Shown one piece after another: positions 23,245 through 32,600 of a DNA stretch of 35,958 bases. Both the position numbers and the translations under genes were made by a program. The notes beneath the pieces are model-generated. The model did no database searches, had not been told where the DNA came from, and saw only the letters and a program-made list of their open reading frames with translations. Where the stretch lies: NCBI GenBank assembly GCA_016779385.1, contig JADHNT010000016.1, positions 1 to 35,958 on the forward strand. Direction: 5' to 3'. Position 1 is the first letter of the stretch; every line of letters begins with the position of its first letter. Source of the DNA: Pseudomonadales bacterium. GTDB taxonomy: Bacteria > Pseudomonadota > Gammaproteobacteria > Pseudomonadales > Azotimanducaceae.

Positions 23245-25302
23245 CTAGGAAATCTCCATGCCTGGGATAGCGCCGCGGTCGGGGCTCAGGAGAAAGATGT
23301 CTTTCCCCCCAGGGCCCGCGGCCAGCACCATGCCTTCGGAAACGCCAAAGCGCATCTTCCGGGGGGCCAGATTTGCCAACAGCACTACGAAGTGTCCCTC
23401 GAGGGCGCCGGGGTCGTAGGCAGCGCGAATGCCCGAGAGCACCTGGCGCTGGCCCAGGGGACCAACATCGAGGGTTAGGCGCAGTAGCTTATCCGCGCCC
23501 TCTACCGTTTCCGCCTTAAGCACCTGGGCGACGCGGAGATCCAGCGCCGCGAACTGATCAATGGTGATGAAGGCGTCGGCACCTCCCTGTTCCGCGGCTG
23601 GCGCTGGGGCAGCCTTTTCCCCGGAAGCTTTCGCTTCCGGGGCGGGCGCCGGCTTGCTGGCCTCGACCATGGCGTCCACGGCCTTCCGCTCCAGGCGCGT
23701 CTTGAGAGGTTTAAAGGGATTGATGGGATGGTCGCCCAGCCAACGCTGACCGTCTTCCCAGGTCAGGGGCTCAATAGCCAGGAAGGCCTCGGCAGCCTCG
23801 GCCATTTTCGGTAGCACGGGCTTCAGGGCGGTCATCAGCACGCGGAAGAGATTGAGGCCGAGGGTGCAGACGTCCTGGACCGCTTGAGTCTGTTTCGGAT
23901 CCTTGGCCAGCACCCAGGGCTTTTCCGCGTCGATGTATTGGTTGGCCTGATCCGCGAGGGTCATAATGAGGCGTACGGCCTTCGCGTATTCTCCGCTGTC
24001 AAAGGCCTCGCCGATGGGGCGAAGGGCGGCCCGGGCTTCGGCCCAGAGCGCTTCATCGGCGACCTTCGCCCCAAGGCGGCCGCCATGCTGCTTGTGCAGG
24101 AAGCCCGCGCAGCGGGAAGCAATATTGACCACCTTGCCGACGAGGTCGGCGTTGACCCGGGCCACGAAGTCATCAAGGGATAGGTCGATGTCGTCCGTGT
24201 TCGGCCCAAGTTTCGCTGCAAAGTAGTAGCGCAGGTATTCCGGATCGAGGTGTTCCCGATAGGTGCTGGCGTTGATGAAGGTGCCCCGGCTCTTCGACAT
24301 CTTGGTGCCGTCTACGGTCAGGAAGCCATGGGTGTGAATCCGTGTGGGGGTGCGGAAACCCGCGCCCTCGAGCATGGCGGGCCAGAACAGGGTGTGAAAG
24401 TTCACGATGTCCTTGCCGATGAAGTGGTGTACCTCCGCCGTGCTGTCAGCGCCCCAAATGTCTTCAAAACTCACGTCCTGGCTGCGACCCTCGGCCACCA
24501 GCTTCTTTAGCGCAGCCATGTAGCCAATGGGGGCGTCGAGCCAAACGTAGAAATACTTGTTGTCGCTGCCAGGGATTTGGAAGCCGAAGTAGGGGGCGTC
24601 CCGGCTGATGTCCCAGGCCCGCAGGCCGGCGCCCAGCCACTCCTTAATCTTGTTGGCGACCTCGCGCTGGAGCGTGCCCTTTTGGGTCCAGCCTTCCAGG
24701 AAGGCCTGCTGCTTGCCAAGGTCAAAGAAGTAGTGCTCGGAGCTTCGGAGTTCTGGGGTCGCCTCGGATAGGGTCGAGCGTGGGTTCTTCAGCTCCGTGG
24801 CTTCGTAGGTGGCCCCGCATTTCTCGCAGTTGTCGCCGTACTGGTCCTCAGCGCCGCAGCGGGGGCATGTGCCCTTCAGGAAGCGGTCGGCGAGGAACAT
24901 GCCCTTTTCCGGATCGAAGTACTGAGAGACCTCCCGGGTGAAGATCAGCCCTGCTTCGCGGCAACGCTCGAAAATCAGCTCAGCACATGCGCGGTTCTCG
25001 TCGCTGTGGGTGGTGTAGTAGATGTCGTGATCGACGTGAAAGGCCGCGAGGTCCTTCGCGTGGGCAGCGCGGTAGCGCTCGACCAGGGTCTCCGCCGGTT
25101 CCCCGAGCCGCTCCGCGGTGAGCATCATGGGTGTGCCATGGCTATCGTCGGCGCAGCAGTAGATTACCCGATGCCCTTTCTGCTTCTGAAAGCGCACCCA
25201 GATATCGGTTTGGATGTGCTCCAGCAAGTGCCCGAAGTGGATATCGCCACTCGCGTAGGGCAGGGCACTGGTAACAAATAGGGTACGGGGCGCGGCGGCC
25301 AT
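23245..25302 (-). CDS. metG: Methionyl-tRNA synthetase
   Basis: The enzyme charges tRNA-Met and initiator tRNA. From the ATG at 25302 it has 685 residues (E. coli: 677). The HIGH-like motif HFGHL is at 22-26, a zinc-knuckle uses Cys146, 149, 159 and 162, KMSKS is at 334-338, and a C-terminal tRNA-binding/dimerisation domain (about 575-685) begins with [16 protein letters not shown] linker rich in Ala, Pro and Glu joins the two parts. The upstream open frame has no family similarity, so the shorter start is used. The rnf operon follows after 5 bases, so metG is probably its first gene. Confidence 0.97.
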   Translation of the reverse strand: MAAAPRTLFVTSALPYASGDIHFGHLLEHIQTDIWVRFQKQKGHRVIYCCADDSHGTPMMLTAERLGEPAETLVERYRAAHAKDLAAFHVDHDIYYTTHSDENRACAELIFERCREAGLIFTREVSQYFDPEKGMFLADRFLKGTCPRCGAEDQYGDNCEKCGATYEATELKNPRSTLSEATPELRSSEHYFFDLGKQQAFLEGWTQKGTLQREVANKIKEWLGAGLRAWDISRDAPYFGFQIPGSDNKYFYVWLDAPIGYMAALKKLVAEGRSQDVSFEDIWGADSTAEVHHFIGKDIVNFHTLFWPAMLEGAGFRTPTRIHTHGFLTVDGTKMSKSRGTFINASTYREHLDPEYLRYYFAAKLGPNTDDIDLSLDDFVARVNADLVGKVVNIASRCAGFLHKQHGGRLGAKVADEALWAEARAALRPIGEAFDSGEYAKAVRLIMTLADQANQYIDAEKPWVLAKDPKQTQAVQDVCTLGLNLFRVLMTALKPVLPKMAEAAEAFLAIEPLTWEDGQRWLGDHPINPFKPLKTRLERKAVDAMVEASKPAPAPEAKASGEKAAPAPAAEQGGADAFITIDQFAALDLRVAQVLKAETVEGADKLLRLTLDVGPLGQRQVLSGIRAAYDPGALEGHFVVLLANLAPRKMRFGVSEGMVLAAGPGGKDIFLLSPDRGAIPGMEIS

Positions 25303-25338
25303 GGCGCGGTCATACTCCGAGCAGGGGACTGGCGCGAG

Positions 25339-25406
25339 AGCATACCTAGGGGCGATGGCCATTGCACCCTGAGCCCCTCGCTGGCGGGGCCGTCGCAGCC
25401 TATACT
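25339..25406. promoter_or_regulatory. Divergent promoters of metG-rnf and mrp-dcd
   Basis: For the minus strand, GTGCAA (25367-25362) and TATGCT (25344-25339) have a 17-base spacer and would drive metG. For the plus strand a good -10, TATACT (25401-25406), lies 30 bases before mrp, but its -35 is weak (TCGCTG at 25378-25383). Nothing else is seen in this 134-base gap. Confidence 0.4.
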
Positions 25407-25436
25407 CTCGCGCTTTGTGCGGTGAAGGAGCAGGCC

Positions 25437-26540
25437 ATGGCCTTGGTGGACGAGCAGCAGGTGCACGCGTGCTTGGCGGGGGTGGTCGATCCCCTGACGG
25501 AAGCACCTCTCCTCTCCCACACAACCGTAAGCGCGATCACGCCCCTCACCCTTGAAGACGGGCCTATGGTGCGCGTGCACTTGACCTTTCCCTATCCCCT
25601 AGCGGGGGCGCTAGGCTATTGGCAGCGAATCCTGCGCGAGGCCCTGGCACCGGTAGTGGCCCCGGAGCAGCTCCAGCTCACTCTCGATTGGCGCATCGAA
25701 CCCCAGCAGCCCCAGGGCCAGCTGGCGCCGCTGCAGAGTATTGCCAACATCATCGCCGTGGCCTCGGGAAAGGGGGGGGTAGGGAAGTCCACCACCGCCG
25801 TGAACTTGGCTCTGGCGCTGCAGGCTGAGGGCGCCCGGGTCGGTATGCTCGACGCCGACATCTACGGCCCGTCCCTAGGATTGCTGCTGGGGATCGAAGA
25901 TGGCACGCGCCCCGAGGTGGTGAATGAGGACACCTTCGTGCCCGTCACCGCTCAGGGCCTTCCCCTCATGTCCATGGCCCTGCTGACCACCGAACGCACC
26001 CCCATGGTGTGGCGCGGGCCCATGGCCAGCGGCGCGCTCCAGCAGATGCTCACGCAAACGCGCTGGCCCGCGCTGGACTACCTCATTGTCGATATGCCGC
26101 CGGGTACGGGGGATATTGCCCTAACCCTCTCGCAGCAGGTCCCCCTAGCCGGCGCCGTAGTGGTGACAACGCCCCAGGATTTAGCCCTGCTTGATGCGCG
26201 GAAGGGCATAGAGATGTTCCGCCGCGTTGAGGTTCCCGTGCTGGGAATCGTGGAGAACATGAGCATCCATATCTGCAGCGCTTGTGGGCATGCGGAACCC
26301 ATCTTTGGCAACGGGGGCGGCCTGCGTATTGCAGAACATTACGAAGTGCCTATGCTCGGGGCCTTGCCCCTGGCCCTGGCCATTCGGGAGGATGCGGACA
26401 GCGGCTGCCCCACGGTGGCGGCGAACCCGGAAAGTCCGGAAGCGCTTCTCTATCGCGATCTGGCCCGTAGCCTCGCGGCGCGCCTCGCCTGCCGTAGCGG
26501 GGCCGCTGAAGCACCTCTAATCACCATGCTTGACGACTAA
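25437..26540 (+). CDS. mrp: Mrp/ApbC-family Fe-S cluster carrier ATPase
   Basis: Mrp/ApbC proteins bind and transfer [4Fe-4S] clusters and are P-loop NTPases of the MinD/ParA group. From the ATG at 25437 (AAGGAG 6 bases upstream) the protein has 367 residues. An N-terminal DUF59-like segment is followed by the deviant Walker A GKGGVGKS at 111-118, [16 protein letters not shown], and ENMS with a downstream CSAC pair for the cluster. The mrp-dcd pair next to metG is a conserved gammaproteobacterial order. Confidence 0.94.
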   Translation: MALVDEQQVHACLAGVVDPLTEAPLLSHTTVSAITPLTLEDGPMVRVHLTFPYPLAGALGYWQRILREALAPVVAPEQLQLTLDWRIEPQQPQGQLAPLQSIANIIAVASGKGGVGKSTTAVNLALALQAEGARVGMLDADIYGPSLGLLLGIEDGTRPEVVNEDTFVPVTAQGLPLMSMALLTTERTPMVWRGPMASGALQQMLTQTRWPALDYLIVDMPPGTGDIALTLSQQVPLAGAVVVTTPQDLALLDARKGIEMFRRVEVPVLGIVENMSIHICSACGHAEPIFGNGGGLRIAEHYEVPMLGALPLALAIREDADSGCPTVAANPESPEALLYRDLARSLAARLACRSGAAEAPLITMLDD

Positions 26541-26560
26541 GCCGTGCGGGAGCGCGCCCC

Positions 26561-27130
26561 ATGAGTATCAAAGCAGACCGTTGGATCCGTCGCATGGCGG
26601 AAGAGCAGGGCATGATCGAGCCCTTCGTACCGGGCCAGGTGCGGGAAGGGGCCAGCGGCGATCGGCTCATTTCCTACGGCACCTCCAGCTACGGCTACGA
26701 CGTACGCTGCGCCGACGAGTTTAAGGTGTTCACGAACATTCACTCGGCCACCGTGGATCCGAAAAACTTCGACGCCCGCAGCTTCGTCGATGTCACGGGC
26801 CCGGTCTGCGTGATTCCGCCTAACAGCTTTGCATTGGCACGAACCGTCGAATATTTCCGCATTCCTTCCAACGTGCTGGTGATTTGCGTCGGTAAGTCGA
26901 CCTACGCGCGCTGCGGCATCATCGTCAATGTGACGCCCCTTGAGCCGTCCTGGGAAGGGCACGTCACCCTGGAGTTCTCCAATACCACGAACCTGCCGGC
27001 GAAGATTTATGCGGGGGAAGGGGTCGCGCAGATGCTCTTCTTTGAGTCCGACGAGCAATGCGATACCACTTACGGGGACCGGGGGGGTAAGTATCAGGGA
27101 CAGCGCGGCGTCACCCTGCCGCGCACCTAG
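26561..27130 (+). CDS. dcd: dCTP deaminase
   Basis: Dcd converts dCTP to dUTP, the main source of dUMP for thymidylate in many Gram-negatives. The 189-residue length is close to the E. coli enzyme (193). Recognisable segments are [15 protein letters not shown], the catalytic-site [15 protein letters not shown], and [15 protein letters not shown] lies 8 bases before the ATG. It follows mrp after 20 bases and is probably co-transcribed. Its stop overlaps the convergent DUF3108 gene by 4 bases. Confidence 0.97.
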   Translation: MSIKADRWIRRMAEEQGMIEPFVPGQVREGASGDRLISYGTSSYGYDVRCADEFKVFTNIHSATVDPKNFDARSFVDVTGPVCVIPPNSFALARTVEYFRIPSNVLVICVGKSTYARCGIIVNVTPLEPSWEGHVTLEFSNTTNLPAKIYAGEGVAQMLFFESDEQCDTTYGDRGGKYQGQRGVTLPRT

Positions 27131-27852
27131 GAGGTCGGGGCGTCGCCCCGGGCCGTCAACCAAATGGTCAGCAGGCGCCCGTTTTTCCGGTGCTCCAAAC
27201 GAAGGAGGGCGCCGTCCGCTTCGGCGAACCACAACTTCATTCGCTCTTCACTGCCGGCCTCGAACTGACGCTCCAGGGCCAGGGCCCATTCTCCCGGTGC
27301 CCCTCCCGCCTCCACTGGGGGGAGGGCTTCGGGGCCGAGCACGCGCCAGCGCATTTCCGTGGGGTCTCCGCCATCGGTCATGGTGAGGCTCAGCTCCGTG
27401 TCCCGGGCTGGCCAGCCGTTTAGGAGCCGCAGCTTAAGGGCCAACTGCCAGCTTAAAGGGTCAAAGGTGCCAGGAGTGAGGGGATCCTCCCGGGGCTTGT
27501 CGCCGGTGCGCGTGACGCACCCCCGTTCCCAGTCAAAGATCAGCCGTCGCTCTCGCTGCCGTCCCAGGCCCTGCTGTCGGGTAACGTAGTAGAGAGGCCG
27601 GGGCGTTTCGGCGCCATCCAGCTCAAAGGTCGCCTGTTCCTCAACCCCTAGAAACAGCGCACCCAGGCTGGTTTCCAACTGAAAGCGCCCGTCGCCGCGG
27701 CGCTCAAGGCTGCGCGTGCCCCGCGCATGAAAAGGCAGGCCTTCGTAGCTGGCTTCGTAGTGATGGAGAAAGGGAGTGGGTTCGGCGCTCAGCGCTGGAA
27801 GGGCGCCGCTGAGAGCGCACAGCAGGGCGAGAACTCGAAGACTTAGGGCCAT
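27127..27852 (-). CDS. DUF3108-family secreted protein
   Basis: The 241-residue protein has an N-terminal signal peptide (hydrophobic 4-20, ALSAEP cleavage region). The beta-rich sequence includes [32 protein letters not shown] and a C-terminal [11 protein letters not shown]. This is the DUF3108 pattern; the family is periplasmic and of unknown function. The start lies 10 bases inside the end of purN, the usual place for this gene after purM-purN in gammaproteobacteria. Coupling to purine synthesis is positional only. Confidence 0.85.
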   Translation of the reverse strand: MALSLRVLALLCALSGALPALSAEPTPFLHHYEASYEGLPFHARGTRSLERRGDGRFQLETSLGALFLGVEEQATFELDGAETPRPLYYVTRQQGLGRQRERRLIFDWERGCVTRTGDKPREDPLTPGTFDPLSWQLALKLRLLNGWPARDTELSLTMTDGGDPTEMRWRVLGPEALPPVEAGGAPGEWALALERQFEAGSEERMKLWFAEADGALLRLEHRKNGRLLTIWLTARGDAPTS

Positions 27853-28472
27853 GGAACCAGGGCCTCCCCATCCCAGGCGAGCATTAAGGGGCGCGCAGCT
27901 GGCCCCGCCTCGGCGAGGTAGGACAGGGCCCGGGGGTAGAGGGCGTGCTCAAGCTCGAGGACCCGGACGGCCAGGCTCGACTCCGTGTCCTCCGGTGCTA
28001 CGGGGAGGCGCGCCTGGGCAAGGAGCGGCCCGCCATCGAGTTCCGGTGTCACCCAATGAACGCTCGCGCCATGAAAGGCGTCCCCCGCTTCCAGGGTCTG
28101 GCGATGGGTGTACAGGCCCCGGTGCGCCGGAAGGAGGGAGGGGTGGATGTTCAGAAGCGGGGTCGGGCAGGCCTCGAAGAAGGCGGGGCCCAGCACACGC
28201 ATGAAGCCCGCGCAGAGCACAAGGTCCGGAGCGGCGGCACGGACGCGGTGCGCTAAGGCTTTGTCAAAGGCCGCCCGTGATGAGAAGTCACGATAGGGCA
28301 AGCACTTGGCAGGCACTTGCCAGCGTGCCGCAAGGGCCTCGGCGCCGCAGGGCGTGCGGTCCGTCACAAGGGCCTCGAGGCTATAGGGGGCCTGGGGCCG
28401 GACGCTAGCTTCAAGAAGGGCTTGAAAGTTACTGCCCCGGCCCGAGGCCAGGACAAGACAGCGTAGGGGCAT
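27843..28472 (-). CDS. purN: Phosphoribosylglycinamide formyltransferase (GAR transformylase)
   Basis: PurN transfers a formyl group from 10-formyl-tetrahydrofolate to GAR in purine synthesis. The ATG at 28472 gives 209 residues (E. coli: 212), with LVLASGRGSNFQAL at the N-terminus and LCAGFMRVLG. The active-site NIHPSLLPAHRGLYTHRQ carries the catalytic Asn and His, and VHWVTPELDGG carries the Asp. GGGAG lies 8 bases upstream. The much longer upstream open frame overlaps purM and is rejected. It follows purM by 64 bases. Confidence 0.96.
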   Translation of the reverse strand: MPLRCLVLASGRGSNFQALLEASVRPQAPYSLEALVTDRTPCGAEALAARWQVPAKCLPYRDFSSRAAFDKALAHRVRAAAPDLVLCAGFMRVLGPAFFEACPTPLLNIHPSLLPAHRGLYTHRQTLEAGDAFHGASVHWVTPELDGGPLLAQARLPVAPEDTESSLAVRVLELEHALYPRALSYLAEAGPAARPLMLAWDGEALVPWP

Positions 28473-28536
28473 GGAGGGGGCTCCCGGGACGATGACGCTT
28501 AGGAGGCCAGGGTGGCCCTGAACAGCGGCTGAGCAG

Positions 28537-29631
28537 CTAGGCGAGGGTGCCCTCACCTTCCGCAGTGATGTGGAGCGTGCCCGGCGTCGCCGCCTCGCGC
28601 CCATCGACCACGGTGCCGAGGCGCCAGCAGGGCTGGCCTGCCGCCGCCAGGGCCGCCTCGACCCGCTCGGTCGCATCGGCAGCCACCGCGAGGACAAAAC
28701 CGATGCCGCAATTGAAGGTTTTCATCATCTCCAGGGGCGCGACGTTCCCGAGCTCTGCGAGCCAGGGGAAGGGCTCGGGCCAGGTCCAGCTCGCCAGATC
28801 CACCGCCATGGCGAGGGGCACGGGGCTATCCTTGGGCAACATCCGGGGAAGATTTTCCGGCAGACCGCCGCCAGTGATGTGGGCCATGCCGTCGATTGGC
28901 TGTCCGCCCTTGAGGAGGCCGAGGATCATTTTCACATAGATGGCCGTAGGCTCGAGTAGCTGGGCAAGGCGCTCCGGGGCGGCGTCGAGGCATCCCGGAT
29001 TGGCCGCAAGGATGCGGCGGATCAAGGAAAAGCCGTTGGAGTGAGGCCCGCTTGAGGGCAGGGCCAGCAGCCTATGGCTTGGGGCGATGGCGTTCCCCGT
29101 GATGACCTTGGCTTCATCCACAATGCCCACGCAGAATCCGGCAAGGTCGTAGTCCCCTTCGCTGTAGAAGCCGGGCATCTCCGCCGTCTCACCGCCGGCG
29201 AGGGTACAGCCGGCCAGTTCGCAGGCCGCCGCGATGCCCTCGATGACCGTCGCGGCCTGGTCCACTTGGAGCTTGCCCGTAGCGAAGTAGTCGAGGAACA
29301 GGAAGGGTTCGCCGCCGGTCACCAGGACGTCATTGACGCACATAGCGACCAAGTCCTGGCCGACGCGGTCGTGGCGATCGTGGTCCATGGCCAAGCGAAG
29401 CTTCGTCCCAACCCCATCGGTGCCCGTGACCAGGACGGGGTTCTCATAGCCCTTCGGCAGGCGCGTGAGTGCCGCGAAGCCCCCAAGGCCGGCGAGCATT
29501 TCTGGGCGCCGGGTGCGGGCGGCGGCGGGGCCGATCCGGCGGATTAATTCGGCGCCTGCATCAATGTCGACCCCCGCATCGCGGTAGGTGAGGCCGCCGG
29601 GGTGGTCGTTCCGGGGGTTATCGCGTGCCAA
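28537..29631 (-). CDS. purM: Phosphoribosylformylglycinamidine cyclo-ligase (AIR synthetase)
   Basis: PurM closes the imidazole ring to AIR using ATP. Family signatures are LTYRDAGVDIDAG near the start, GTDGVGTKLRLA, GQDLVAMCVND, GGETAEMPGFY, SSGPHSNGFSLIR and AHITGGGLPENLPR. The start is unclear. A TTG at 29631 has GGGAG 6 bases upstream and gives 364 residues; a GTG at 29649 gives 370 residues but no Shine-Dalgarno. The TTG is chosen. Both are slightly longer than E. coli PurM (345). It heads the purM-purN-DUF3108 operon, divergent from the DUF2066 gene. Confidence 0.95.
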   Translation of the reverse strand: MARDNPRNDHPGGLTYRDAGVDIDAGAELIRRIGPAAARTRRPEMLAGLGGFAALTRLPKGYENPVLVTGTDGVGTKLRLAMDHDRHDRVGQDLVAMCVNDVLVTGGEPFLFLDYFATGKLQVDQAATVIEGIAAACELAGCTLAGGETAEMPGFYSEGDYDLAGFCVGIVDEAKVITGNAIAPSHRLLALPSSGPHSNGFSLIRRILAANPGCLDAAPERLAQLLEPTAIYVKMILGLLKGGQPIDGMAHITGGGLPENLPRMLPKDSPVPLAMAVDLASWTWPEPFPWLAELGNVAPLEMMKTFNCGIGFVLAVAADATERVEAALAAAGQPCWRLGTVVDGREAATPGTLHITAEGEGTLA

Positions 29632-29649
29632 GGGAGTCTCCCAATTCAC

Positions 29650-29678
29650 ATGAGCAAAGGCGCAGGACCCTTTACACT
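29650..29678 (+). promoter_or_regulatory. Possible promoter of the DUF2066-hda-murG-like operon
   Basis: ATGAGC (29650-29655) and TACACT (29673-29678) are 17 bases apart and lie 42 bases before the DUF2066 start. The -35 is weak. The gap also has to contain the purM promoter on the other strand, which was not identified. Confidence 0.35.
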
Positions 29679-29719
29679 AGGGTCAGCGCCGGCGCGGGGT
29701 CCGGCAAAAGGATGTCGCC

Positions 29720-30829
29720 ATGGTAGCAGAGCGGGGCGCAAGGGAGGGGCTTCTCAAGTGCTCTTGGGGTGGGTGCGCCCTGGGGCGGGGCGCTTTTGTG
29801 CTGGGGAGCTGCTTGCTCCTCCTCAGCCTGTTTCCCCATGTTCAGGCCGGGCCGGAGCTTGGGTCGCCGGAACCCCTCTTTGAGGTGGCTGTGCCCGTAG
29901 TGGATCAGGGGGCGCGTACCCGAACGCTGGCGGAGCGCTCGGCCTTGGAAACCCTGCTGAAGCGCCTGACCCCGGCCCCGGGGCTGACGACTCGCCCCTC
30001 GATTGCTGGGGCCCTCCGGAACCCCGATCGGTACTACCGCAGCGCAAGCTATGCGCCCGGCGGGGCGCAAAGCCCCTGGCTGCTCACCTTGCAGTTTGAT
30101 CGGGAAGCCATCCTTTCCCTCCTTGCTCAGGCTGAACTTTCGGCTTGGGTGAGCCATCGGCCCCGCTATCTACTCTGGCTTGTAGAGGAGTCGGAAGATG
30201 GGCAGCGCCGCTTGCTCGACGCCGAGCATCCCCTGGCTCGAGCCGTGGTGGAGGCGGGGCGAGACCGTGCCATGCCCCTAGCCGTTCCCCTTCTTGATTT
30301 GAAGGAGCTCCAGCAGGTGGCGCCCTGGCAGGTTTGGGGTCGCTTTTGGGGGGTGCTCAAGCCCCTTCGGGAGCGCTATGGGGCGGAGGGGGAGCTCATC
30401 CTGCGCCTGCGCGCCGAGGGGGACGGCTGGTACATTGACTACGAGGGAGAGGGCTTGCCCATGCCCTTTTCCGGCGCGCTGCGCACGGAGGCGCCTGCCG
30501 TCGCCCTCCGCGCCGTGGGCCAGGGCCTCGCTAATGCGCTCCTCGAGCGCCTCGCGCTGCGCCTTAAGGGGGAGGCTTCAGGAGTTGCCTATCTTCGGCT
30601 TGATGGCCTGAAGGCCTTGGGTGCCTATGCCGAGGCCCTGGCAGTGCTTGAAGCGCTGGCGGGGGTTAGGGAGGTCTTTGTTCTCGAGGCTCAGGATGAT
30701 GCGGTGCTCTTTCGCCTCGCCGTTACCGATACCCCGGACCGGGTGCTGGCGCAGCTCAATCGTGACGGGCGCTTTGAGGCGGGGGAGCCCAGCCCAGCGC
30801 TAGCTTGGCAAGGGCGGTGGAAGGGATGA
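29720..30829 (+). CDS. DUF2066-family exported protein
   Basis: The 369-residue protein has a charged N-terminus, then a hydrophobic signal segment (about 23-40) ending in HVQAGPE. The mature part starts with the DUF2066 features: LFEVAVPVVDQ with a run of conserved residues, YRSASY and WLLTLQFDR. A C-terminal domain of about 70 residues with LKALGAYAEALAVLEALAGV looks like the beta/alpha repeat of periplasmic assembly proteins. The function is unknown. It stands between purM (divergent) and hda, a common arrangement in gammaproteobacteria. AAAGGA lies 8 bases before the ATG. The stop overlaps the hda start (ATGA). Confidence 0.8.
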   Translation: MVAERGAREGLLKCSWGGCALGRGAFVLGSCLLLLSLFPHVQAGPELGSPEPLFEVAVPVVDQGARTRTLAERSALETLLKRLTPAPGLTTRPSIAGALRNPDRYYRSASYAPGGAQSPWLLTLQFDREAILSLLAQAELSAWVSHRPRYLLWLVEESEDGQRRLLDAEHPLARAVVEAGRDRAMPLAVPLLDLKELQQVAPWQVWGRFWGVLKPLRERYGAEGELILRLRAEGDGWYIDYEGEGLPMPFSGALRTEAPAVALRAVGQGLANALLERLALRLKGEASGVAYLRLDGLKALGAYAEALAVLEALAGVREVFVLEAQDDAVLFRLAVTDTPDRVLAQLNRDGRFEAGEPSPALAWQGRWKG

Positions 30830-31506
30830 GGCCCCCCCAGCTGCCCCTGGCGCTGGCATTGCCCGACCACGCCACCCTTGAAACCTTCGAGCCCGGTGAT
30901 AACGCCCTGGTGCTGGAAGCCCTGGAGCGCTTTCTCAGTGCCCGCGGGGAACGGCTTTGGCTCTGGGGGCCTCAGGGGGCGGGAAAAAGCCATTTGCTCC
31001 AGGCGGCGTGCCAGCGGGTGCCGGGAAGTCAGTGGCTACCTGGGGCGCTGGTGAAGGAGGCGCCGGAGGCCGTGTTGGCGGGGCTTGAGCGGGTGCCTCT
31101 GGTGGCCCTTGATGAAGTGGACCTGCTGGCCGGGGATCGGGCGGCGGAGGAGGCGCTCTTTGATTTGTGTAATCGCCTTCAGGCCGCGAGGCAGGCGCTG
31201 CTGCTGGCTGCCTCCGGCGCGCCCCTAAGCCATCGCTGGAGCCTCCCTGACTTGGCTTCTCGCCTGGCCGCGGCGAGCGTGTTTCGCCTTCAGCCCTTGG
31301 ATGACGATGGCCGGGCACGGGCGCTTCAGCGCCGGGCCGAGGCCCGGGGCCTCAGCCTGGCGGAGGCCACGGCGCGCTATATCCTTCATCGCATCCCCCG
31401 GGACCCCGCCTCCCTTTTTGCCTTTCTCGATCGCCTGGATGAAGCCGCACTCCTGTCCCAGCGGCGGATCACCATTCCCTTCGTGCGCGAAGCCCTGGGG
31501 TCATGA
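30826..31506 (+). CDS. hda: DnaA regulatory inactivator Hda
   Basis: Hda is a DnaA-like AAA+ protein that, bound to the DNA-loaded beta clamp, stimulates hydrolysis of DnaA-ATP and prevents re-initiation. The 226-residue product starts MRPPQLPLAL, where QLPLAL (5-10) is the beta-clamp-binding motif characteristic of Hda. Walker A GPQGAGKS (48-55), a DEVD Walker B and a C-terminal arginine-containing lid region are present. The start at 30826 overlaps the preceding stop, and the stop overlaps the next start (ATGA on both sides), so translation is coupled. Confidence 0.93.
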   Translation: MRPPQLPLALALPDHATLETFEPGDNALVLEALERFLSARGERLWLWGPQGAGKSHLLQAACQRVPGSQWLPGALVKEAPEAVLAGLERVPLVALDEVDLLAGDRAAEEALFDLCNRLQAARQALLLAASGAPLSHRWSLPDLASRLAAASVFRLQPLDDDGRARALQRRAEARGLSLAEATARYILHRIPRDPASLFAFLDRLDEAALLSQRRITIPFVREALGS

Positions 31507-32600
31507 GCGAGGCTTTCGAAAAGCGCATTCTGCTCACCGGGGGTGGTTCCGCGGGCCATGTCACGCCGAACCTTGCGCTGATTGACGAGCTGATCTCGGA
31601 AGGCTGGGAGGTGCACTATGCGGGCAGCGCCGAGGGTATCGAGCGCCGCCTCGTAGAAAGGAAAGTGTCCGCCTACCACGTGGTCCCCGTGGGCAAGCTT
31701 CGGCGCTACTTTTCCTGGGAGAACGTGCGGGATGGACTTCGCGTTTTGCATGGCCTTTGGGTGGGTTGGCGCCTGGTGGGTCGGCTTCAACCGCAGGTCA
31801 TATTTTCAAAGGGGGGCTTTGTGTCTGTGCCCGCGGTCGTGGGCGGCGCGCTCCGAGGCATTCCCGTGCTGGCCCATGAAAGCGATTTCAGCCCTGGCCT
31901 TGCGACCCGGCTGGTCGCGCCCTTCGCGACTACCGTGTGCACCACCTTTCGGGAAACGCGCGTGCCCAGGGCGCGCCAGCTCCGCTTCGTGGGCAGTCCC
32001 CTTCGGCCGGCCCTTCTAGCCGGGGATCGCGCCCGGGGGTTGGCCTTTCTTGGCTTTTCGGGTGAGCGCCCTGTTCTTCTGGTGGTGGGGGGGAGCCTCG
32101 GAGCCACGGCCCTGAATGCGGCGCTGCGGGCTCAGTTAATCGCCCTGACGGCGCGCTACGACATCGTGCATCTGTGCGGCGCGGGGAAGGAAGCGCCCAC
32201 CCTTGAGGGGCCCGCCTATCGGCAGCATGCCTACCTCGATGAGGCCTACGGGGATGTGCTGGCGGCCGCGGATCGGGTGGTGTCCCGGGCTGGCGCCAAT
32301 GGGCTCTTTGAGCTGTTGGCGCTGCGGAAGGTCAGCCTTCTGGTGCCCCTGGGGCGCGGCGCTAGCCGGGGCGATCAGCTGGAGAATAGCGCCTGGGCCA
32401 CGGCCCAGGGCTACGCCCTGACGGTGCAAGAGGCTGATTTGGGGGAAGACGGGTTAGACCAAGCGCTGGCGGCTCTGGACGCGCAGGCGCCGGCGCTCGC
32501 TGAGGCTCTCGCGCGGTTTGAGGTACCCGATGCGCTGGCGGAGCTGATGGCTTTGCTGAGGCTCTACGGTGCGTCGTCGCGAAAGGTGCGGCTCATATAG
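31503..32600 (+). CDS. MurG-like GT28 glycosyltransferase (paralogue, Clostridium-type)
   Basis: The 365-residue GT-B glycosyltransferase has GGGSAGHVTPNLALI at 13-27, KLRRYF near 65-70 and FSKGGFVSVPAVVGG at 101-115. GGSLGATALN lies near 197, and RAGANGLFELLAL with GRGASRGDQLENS forms the C-terminal donor site. These are the motifs of MurG, which adds GlcNAc to lipid I, but the wording (AGHVTPN, KLRRYF) is nearer to Firmicute MurG than to E. coli MurG (TGGHVFPGLA). The position behind hda, outside any dcw cluster, suggests a second enzyme, perhaps for another polyprenyl-linked or lipid acceptor. It overlaps hda (ATGA) and, at its 3' end, the convergent TetR gene by 37 bases. Confidence 0.8.
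   Translation: MSEAFEKRILLTGGGSAGHVTPNLALIDELISEGWEVHYAGSAEGIERRLVERKVSAYHVVPVGKLRRYFSWENVRDGLRVLHGLWVGWRLVGRLQPQVIFSKGGFVSVPAVVGGALRGIPVLAHESDFSPGLATRLVAPFATTVCTTFRETRVPRARQLRFVGSPLRPALLAGDRARGLAFLGFSGERPVLLVVGGSLGATALNAALRAQLIALTARYDIVHLCGAGKEAPTLEGPAYRQHAYLDEAYGDVLAAADRVVSRAGANGLFELLALRKVSLLVPLGRGASRGDQLENSAWATAQGYALTVQEADLGEDGLDQALAALDAQAPALAEALARFEVPDALAELMALLRLYGASSRKVRLI

Noticed and set aside
22792-23478. Plus-strand ORF across rnfA and the end of metG
   Set aside because: It is basic and glycine-rich with no motif, and antisense to rnfA and the metG C-terminus. It was considered because rnfA is weakly conserved, but the minus frame has the operon spacing and hydrophobic profile.
25303-25524. 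N-terminal extension of metG
   Set aside because: It is proline/arginine-rich and overlaps the mrp promoter and start; the conserved MetG sequence begins at 25302.
28473-28697. N-terminal extension of purN
   Set aside because: The extension is arginine/serine-rich, overlaps purM and lacks family similarity; the ATG at 28472 starts exactly at the conserved PurN N-terminus.
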